From positions 1 through 64,000 of the forward strand of contig JAUGWO010000101.1 in the NCBI GenBank assembly GCA_049724395.1: a DNA stretch of 64,000 nt, read 5' to 3'. The notes beneath the pieces are model-generated. The model ran no database searches. It had not been told where the DNA came from and worked only from the letters and a program-made list of their open reading frames with translations. Below are positions 58,328 to 64,000 of this stretch, one piece after another. The number at the start of each line of letters is the position of its first letter. Within the stretch, counting starts at the first letter, position 1. Both the position numbers and the translations under genes were made by a program. This DNA is from Spongospora subterranea f. sp. subterranea (lineage: Eukaryota > Endomyxa: Phytomyxea > Phytomyxea > Plasmodiophorida).

Positions 58328-59990
58328 ATGGTAAGCGCCGCCAAGATCAGTATTGGTGTGGAATTGGGGCTCCAAATAAACTGTTGGGATATGTTGATCG
58401 ATGGGAAGCGAAGGGGGGAGGATACGGGACCAGGTTCCGTAATCGTGTTCAGGGTATTGGGTAATCGACCAACAATCGCCATGTGCCATCTTATTCTTGG
58501 CGATGACGATGGGCGCCCAGATGAAGATTTTAATTAAACCTCTCTCCCTGTTCCCTATAATTCATGTACTTTATGCTCTTTCGTTGATATAAATTAGCAG
58601 GGGAGAGGTTCAGGGCGGTGTGGTGGAATCCAACTTGGATTGCATATTGAAATGGAATTATGGGGACGTCGTGGGATTGGTCAGGTTCATTGAACACTTC
58701 ACCCTGAAGGGATCCCACTTTCTCAACTTGTTGGAGCAGCAGAGGGTGATCTGTGCGGTTCGAGCGGCGATCGTCAGGTTATCCCAGTCAATGCACCGGG
58801 ATGGATTGTATTGAACACGTCTTGTCAACCGCACGAATGGGATAGACATCAGGGACTCTGACAATCCGATTGAATATGGCGTCAAATGTGTTGATATGTG
58901 AAAAATATGAGCCCGATGGGGATAGTTGTTAAAAATGATCGGTCATGTTGATAACTGGGAGTGAAGAGTGAATCAATCAGTAGTTCTAAGGGAAATGGAT
59001 AGGTTGACTACCGGCCGATGAACAAGGACATGGCGCCACAATCAATCAATGAGGTGGGAGGTGATGGAGGATGTGCCAGATACGATATGGCGACCAGGGG
59101 CCGATAATATGATTACCCTTGAAGGAGGGTGTATTGATTACCGCTGTCGCCGCCACAGATCGTTAAGGTATTGGATGGCGGTGATGGATCTCGGGAAATC
59201 AAAGGTCTATGGGTTATTGTGATTCAGGTGGCTCTTCTCGTCGGTGAATGAGACAACGATCGGTGTCGCAATCGCATCGGCGATCAGTTGTTGGGAACGA
59301 TTAGAGACACAGGAAGGGTCAAGAAGAGCTCATCGTCAACCACTATTGGTGAACCCTTTACAATCATAATTCACATGCCACACATCGCTCCACCCGACAC
59401 CATCTTAACGGACCCGCTCAACGAGTCGCCAATCAATGAAGGGACCTCAGGGGGGATCCACCACACCCGACTACGATCACCACCAACGAGCCAGTTGTCA
59501 ATGACCCAGATCAACATCATCGTTATAAATCATAACCGCGACCAGACCATCCAGTCCAGACTCAACCGGTTTATTGTATTATTGCCCATCGACACCAAAC
59601 AGCCGAACCCAATTTCACAGGATAATCCATTCGCCATTCCTCCATAGCATTGACAAGTCCCTCCCTCTCATACTCGTCGCCACAAATCGATCCTCCTCAA
59701 TCTGTCGTCCGAATTTCCATCGTCATTCGGATCGGAGTGAACTCGGCCAGTGATTCCCATCCGAATATATATATATGGCGTCGGTTAGAGATTCCGGTCG
59801 CTGATACATTCCCGACAATGAATGGCGTCCCCGAACAGAACCCTGGAATATATGGTCGAGTTGAGCGGCGATTACCATCGGAGGTCGAGCACGATCGGAC
59901 AAAGATGAATTTGTGGTCGATATCGGTTCTGGGCGCAATAAAAGGGCCAGTTCCGATTGTATCTCATCATTGTGCAATTCGATCTCTCAT
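58328..59990 (-). CDS. Unresolved multi-exon gene candidate
   Basis: Several minus-strand stretches are coding-like and bounded by possible splice sites. They include HNDEIQSELALLLRPEPIST (about 59950), GTPFIVGNVSATGISNRRHI (about 59830), EYEREGLVNAMEEWRMDYP (about 59670), GSPIVVDDELFLTLPVSLIV (about 59350), TFDFPRSITAIQYLNDLWRR (about 59180), QQVEKVGSLQGEVFNEPDQS (about 58700) and a hydrophobic end SPNSTPILILAALTIL (about 58350). They lie in order on one strand but I could not join them consistently, so they may be one or two genes. No family is recognised. The hydrophobic C-terminus could be a GPI or membrane anchor. Confidence 0.38.
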
Positions 59991-60025
59991 TCACAAAACA
60001 GCTTCTAAATCTGATCTTCTACAAT

Positions 60026-60427
60026 ATGTCTCGTCAATTGATGCTCTTGGTTGCCGTCGTTGCTCTGTTCGCCGTTTGCTGTGGTGATTGGGCTGGAGGT
60101 TTGGGCTATGGATCGCTGGGCGCCGGTTCGGCCGGTTACGGCAGCGGTGGTCTCGGCTATGGATCCGTTGATGGAATCGGATACGGCGGCGGTTGGGGAT
60201 CTGGAATCGGATACGGCAGCGGCATCGGGTTCGGCGGGTCATCCGGCGGATTCGGGTATGGATCTGGCATTGGAGGATATGGAAGCGGCGGCTATGGAAG
60301 TGGATTAGGATATGGCGGTTTCGGTGGATATGGATCTGGCGTTGGAGGATATGGATCTGGCGGGTTCGGTGGATATGGATCTGGAGCTGGATTAGGATAT
60401 GGATCTCTGGGAACTGGTTTCATCTGA
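60026..60427 (+). CDS. Secreted glycine/tyrosine-rich repeat protein
   Basis: A single-exon 133-residue protein. I chose the ATG at 60026 because it begins a clean signal peptide (MSRQLMLLVAVVALFAVCCG); the longer frame upstream adds an unlikely leader. The rest is almost wholly Gly, Tyr, Ser with Leu/Ala/Phe in GYGSG, GLGYGS and GGFGGYG units, with no cysteine after the signal. Such proteins are structural: cuticle, egg-shell, cyst wall or adhesive matrix components. An AATAAA signal lies at about 60470. A TATA-rich run precedes the gene near 59770. Function beyond a structural role is not inferable. Confidence 0.83.
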   Translation: MSRQLMLLVAVVALFAVCCGDWAGGLGYGSLGAGSAGYGSGGLGYGSVDGIGYGGGWGSGIGYGSGIGFGGSSGGFGYGSGIGGYGSGGYGSGLGYGGFGGYGSGVGGYGSGGFGGYGSGAGLGYGSLGTGFI

Positions 60428-60557
60428 TAATACCAATACCCCATATGTTATTGTGTGATGAACCCGATCAATAAACCGCACAGAATTTCCATCTAAGTTC
60501 AACGAGAGTGTTTCGAAGATCTGATAGAGAGTTTTGGGGATTCGTTATAGAGTGTGT

Positions 60558-61751
60558 TTAGAGGGTTTTGTGTATTTGTTTGGGGTTTGTTGAAAAGGGG
60601 TCGGTTGGGATATATTGATGATAATCGGGATTAGGGTCGATGATGATTTGCGATGGCGGCTGTGTTGATAGCGATGATGGTGGCGATATCTGCCACCATG
60701 GAGTGGTTGTGGCGACGCCCTTCCAATACCCGAAATACTCCTCATAATCTAGATGTGCACTCCAGTCCAATAGCCGATTGACCTCGTGTTCCAGCCCCTT
60801 CAGCTCCCTGATCGTGGTCATCCTCTCCCTGCACCTCATCGATCAGATCCCCAATGTGATTCTCCTCTACTCCCTCCCCCTCAAACCTGTTCCCTTCCAC
60901 CTCTGCGATCCTCTTCATCACCTCCTCCACCTCATATCCATCACGATCCCCCGATTGTGTTCCCCCAATCCCATACATCCGTCTCAACCAGTTCAGCTTC
61001 TTCATCTTCTGTCGTTTGACCAGATCCCTTCGTCTCCTCACCCGACAATAATGGAACTGAACCGCCTTCGTCTCCTCTGCCCCGACCCATTTCTATTCCA
61101 CATCGATCGTCAACAACATCATCCCAACAATCGTCCCCCGATCCACCTCCTGAATCACTCTATCCTCTATCGCCCTCCAATCGTTGTTCTCAATCCTCTT
61201 ATACCATCCCCTTCTTGTCCCCGAATCCCCTTCCACCGCCTTCTTCCCCTTCACCCTCTCCTCATTATACGCTCTCGGTGCGAACGACCCAATATCGGAC
61301 ACGTTCAGATGAGTGTAAATCTGGCGATGAATTGATCAGTGAGATATCGCCCTGGTCATCTCCACCAATCCAACCTTGTAATATATCGATGGCGGGAATC
61401 GCTCGCCCCCTAATCGCAATCGAATATGTAATCCAGTACAGCAATCTAACAGACCGCCTTCAACGGGATTGATCGCCTTCAATATGATCCTAGCGTCTTC
61501 ATCCTGTTTCGATTTGATCAAATCCCTAATCTCGATCAACATCCTCTCGATATCCAGTTCACCGTTTTCACCTATAGAACACATAAACCTTCCTCTGGAT
61601 GAACCGTCGAAACAATCGCTGAATGATTCGAGCGCATTTGAACTGGACCCCGAACGAGTTCCTGACTTGTTCATTGGGAATCACTTTTATATCGACCGAA
61701 CGACGACGACGACGACGACGCGCCTGTTTATCCCTTCGCACGTTCCTCCAT
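60558..61751 (-). CDS. MFI: MFI (C11orf65) homologue, six exons
   Basis: Exons 61742-61751, 61572-61683, 61375-61525, 61129-61320, 60835-61065 and 60558-60782 join in phase over GT-AG introns of 58, 46, 54, 63 and 52 nt into 306 residues, near the length I recall for human MFI (about 313). Features: an IQ-like helix (ARIIQRLFRRFIQRKVYVFYR), INPVEGGLLDCCTGLHIRLR, the signature LGGERFPPSIYYKIYTH (formed across intron 3), GWYKRIENNDWRAI, a basic segment RRRRDLVKRQKMKKLNWLRR and LLDWSAHLDYEEYFGYWKGV. The animal protein is reported to interact with mitochondrial fission factor; its role here is inference. The first exon encodes only three residues plus one base, so the start is the least certain part. 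Confidence 0.82.
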
Positions 61752-61948
61752 ATTCTCTGGATCGATATCGAACTCGCCTCATAAACACGGTAGTTCTGAA
61801 CCAGAGTGGTTCAGCGATGAAATCAACCGATGGCGATATTCTGTCACCATTATCCTGGACATCCTACGACGTGTTGCGACGCGCCGCCACCATCGCTGGA
61901 TATGGATCGCGACCCAACAGAAATAATCGGCACCGGTCACCGATCTGA

Positions 61949-62353
61949 TCAACGATCAATGGCGGGGACGGGGCCGAGGACGATGGGATCGTACCCGAGA
62001 TAATTGACGGCCGTCTCGGCAAGATAACGGGCGACGAGATTGATTGGCGATGAATGTGGAATGGGAATCGGTTTGATGATGATTCGGGGATGGGAATTGG
62101 GATCACGATTGGATAGATAATGGCGAATAGCGCCCTGGATCTGAACAGATCGGTCGGAATGGATTGAGGGGGGTGATTCAGGAAGTGATTACAGTGGTGA
62201 TCGATAGGAGAACAGAACGGATTGGGGATATGTTGTGGAATATGATCTGAGGGGGAAATAAGGGATTCAGTCGTGATCAAAGGGGATTCAGTCGTGATCA
62301 CACACACACACCCGATCAAGATCGTGATCGATCGGAATATGGCCCATGGCCAT
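61949..62353 (-). CDS. Conserved-looking 95-residue protein, three exons
   Basis: Exons 62312-62353, 62193-62246 and 61949-62140 join in phase over GT-AG introns of 65 and 52 nt into 95 residues starting MAMGHIPIDHDLDRIIFHNI and ending LGYDPIVLGPVPAIDR. There is no signal peptide or membrane segment; it is Ile/Pro/His-rich with a helical middle (NLVARYLAETAVNYL). I do not recognise the family. Three exons with intron sizes like those of neighbouring genes and no stop support a real gene. The alternative minus-strand frame at 61864-62382 ignores these splice sites and reads as low-complexity, so I prefer this model. It lies about 200 bp upstream of MFI on the same strand. Confidence 0.6.
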
Positions 62354-62399
62354 TGATCACCACCGATATGTCGTTGACACAACCGGGTAAATGATCACA

Positions 62400-63745
62400 C
62401 AATATGGCCAGTACTCGAACACGATCACAATATCAATAGGACCAATCCAATTAGTCGTCACGATCATTATCGTCTATATATCTTTCCAACACGTTCCGCT
62501 TCGGTTCGTTTCAATTGCAATTCTAAACCAATTGATCTTCTCTAGATGAACTTCTCATGAACAGATATCCGATTGATTGACCAATAAAATATATCCGTTT
62601 TTGAATGTGATCGACCTTACACATCTCTCAACAGCACAGCTATTGTATCGACCATCTCTTTACCTATCGCCTTCTCCGATCGATAACAACATATATTGAT
62701 GACATAAACACTGATCATATCAACTCAAAATCATCTCTCATATGTCGTCCTCGTCATTGGCCGTTTATCTGTTTATTGTTGTTCTTTTGATGTCAATTGT
62801 AATTGTGTCACAATATTCTGCCATATCTGATCATCGATCTGATTCCCTTTACAGTATCCGAAATTAGAGCGGCACTGCTCCTCATTTGGAATCATTATTG
62901 AAAGTGATCAAACCGACGATACTGTTTTGATGAATCAGTAGATTGGGGAAATGTTGAGATCATTCCCAGAAATATCATTATGATGAATATGAGATCGGTG
63001 TTCGTTCTGGGTCAATGATCATGAGCAACGCTGATGGGCCCATTAATAACAAGAACACCCCTTAGCCATTGTCCATGGCCTATCATCAATTCAGCACATG
63101 TTAACGATCAGCCTGTGATATTGGATAAAGGGATTGTGTTCATTTACAGCGATTGCGACTCGACATATTTGTTTTTTTTTCATTGTCAGCAGTTTATAGT
63201 TGACATGTGGGGTGGTTTAACATCAGTTGTTGTGGTGAGGTGTTCTGCACAACCCACTCATGTCCCAAAGAAATAATTCCGGATTGTTCAGCGTCATTGT
63301 CATTATCAATGATGTCGCGATTTTCATTGGGTTTAGTGTAAGTTTTGATGGGGAAATAATAATAGGGGAGTTGAATAACAACGCTGGACATTATATCGTT
63401 ATTATGTTGACTGAGTGACGTCAGGGAATGCGATTGTTGCACATTATCACCCACCTCGATCCATGCGACAAATCACACAATAATTTAATCACACGAAGGA
63501 GATCGACCACAACAAATTTGCAATCATGATTGCAAATTTGTTGATCAGAATCACCTGTGGACCATAATGATCGATTATCTACAAGGGGAGTCGTTATTCC
63601 ACAATCAGGAACATGTCTAGACACTAGATATCGTGTTTGGCATTCTGCTAAACAAACAAGACGACAAACAATATTGGGTGGAGCAGGTGAAAGGGGGCAG
63701 ATGGCTGTCGATATCGCCATGTACAATTTGGTCAATCCTGATTGA
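62400..63745. other. Intergenic, AT-rich
   Basis: No supported multi-exon gene. A 42-codon plus-strand frame at 62741-62869 starts with a hydrophobic, signal-anchor-like segment (LAVYLFIVVLLMSIVIVSQY) and may be an exon 1. A short palindrome around 63523-63541 (CAAATTTGCAATCATGATTGCAAATTTG type) is present. Confidence 0.4.
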
Positions 63746-63748
63746 TTG

Positions 63749-64000
63749 TCAAAGGAATGGTCTCGGGATAGACGGGAAACGGGGACTCAATGTGATGAAT
63801 TGGGGGAAGGTGAACAGGGGGCTGAATACACCAACACCGGTGAATATCGTCACCCCATCGACAAACAGCAATGGGAACTCCAATAGAACATCGTTCGACC
63901 ACAATTCAGACAGACAAATATCATTACAGATGATATTGATGAAAACGGTCCAGGAAAACGGTTTCGGGAATGACTCATCGAACTTGAGTTTCAGGGCACC
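63749..64000 (-). CDS. C-terminal part of an unidentified gene at the right edge
   Basis: A minus-strand frame stays open from the window edge for 83 codons to a TGA at 63749. The sequence (LKLKFDESFPKPFSWTVFIN and later FITLSPRFPSIPRPFL) is Phe/Pro/Leu-rich without repeats. It may include an intron read-through, and no domain is recognised. The upstream part lies outside the window. Confidence 0.3.
   Translation of the reverse strand, partial: GALKLKFDESFPKPFSWTVFINIICNDICLSELWSNDVLLEFPLLFVDGVTIFTGVGVFSPLFTFPQFITLSPRFPSIPRPFL

Noticed and set aside
59650-60087. 145-codon plus-strand frame overlapping the glycine-rich gene start
   Set aside because: Its frame differs from the signal peptide-bearing protein and has no domain.
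60778-61335. 185-codon Pro/Leu/His-rich plus-strand frame
   Set aside because: Shadow of the MFI exons on the minus strand.
61864-62382. 172-codon minus-strand frame
   Set aside because: Pro/Ile/Ser-rich read-through of introns; the three-exon 95-residue model uses the same region with clean splice sites.

Overview
This 64 kb window is eukaryotic nuclear DNA. Host genes are split by very short GT-AG introns (mostly 46-70 nt), there are no bacterial-style operons, and about half the window is nested transposable elements. I cannot name the species. An MFI/C11orf65 homologue (a family I know mainly from animals and ciliated or flagellated eukaryotes) and a glycine-rich secreted protein fit an animal-lineage organism or a compact-gene protist, while parts of the Gypsy complement recall elements of oomycete-like protists. 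This is inference only.

Layout. 1-27 kb is a retroelement graveyard. It holds three Copia elements (one on the minus strand, cut by the window edge, and two on the plus strand), at least four lineages or fragments of small-LTR Gypsy elements (several with chromodomains), short terminal-repeat elements (TRIMs) with tRNA-like Pol III boxes, and a fourth Copia copy that was hit by a tRNA-headed SINE, itself hit by a TRIM. 27-34 kb holds a foldback, an inverted duplication of about 1.4 kb arms carrying small membrane-protein reading frames, and a 2.3 kb insertion with a decayed papain-like peptidase gene. 34.9-38.9 kb is a host gene island: a small type I membrane protein (-), a ten-exon TPR/J-domain co-chaperone (+) and an Mpv17/PMP22 protein (-). 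38.9-40.95 kb is a 45-bp minisatellite that ends at a PIF/Harbinger DNA transposon (40952-43311, TSD TAA) with both of its genes. 43.3-46.2 kb has OTU and pogo-like DDE sequences in decay. 46.2-50.2 kb has two opposed Gypsy fragments around a broken kinase gene. 50.2-54 kb is foldbacks and old debris.

54-64 kb is gene-dense: dephospho-CoA kinase with hydrophobic segments at both ends (-), a 79-bp minisatellite, a MITE-like foldback, a gag fossil, an unresolved multi-exon gene (-), the glycine-rich secreted protein (+), MFI (-), a 95-residue three-exon protein (-) and the end of another gene at the right edge.

Most notable signals. (1) All three Copia elements at the left carry, immediately before gag, a tandem array of the same hairpin-forming core TACAC-NNNN-GTGTA in which the stem is kept and the loop varies. 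(2) The TRIMs carry A-box and B-box-like sequences across the LTR/internal boundary and share a polypurine tract and LTR start with the neighbouring chromodomain Gypsy, which suggests a helper. (3) The Copia <- SINE <- TRIM nest is resolved to the base by target-site duplications. (4) Clean exon models recover complete P-loop, HPD and IQ motifs in host genes that show only as fragments without splicing.
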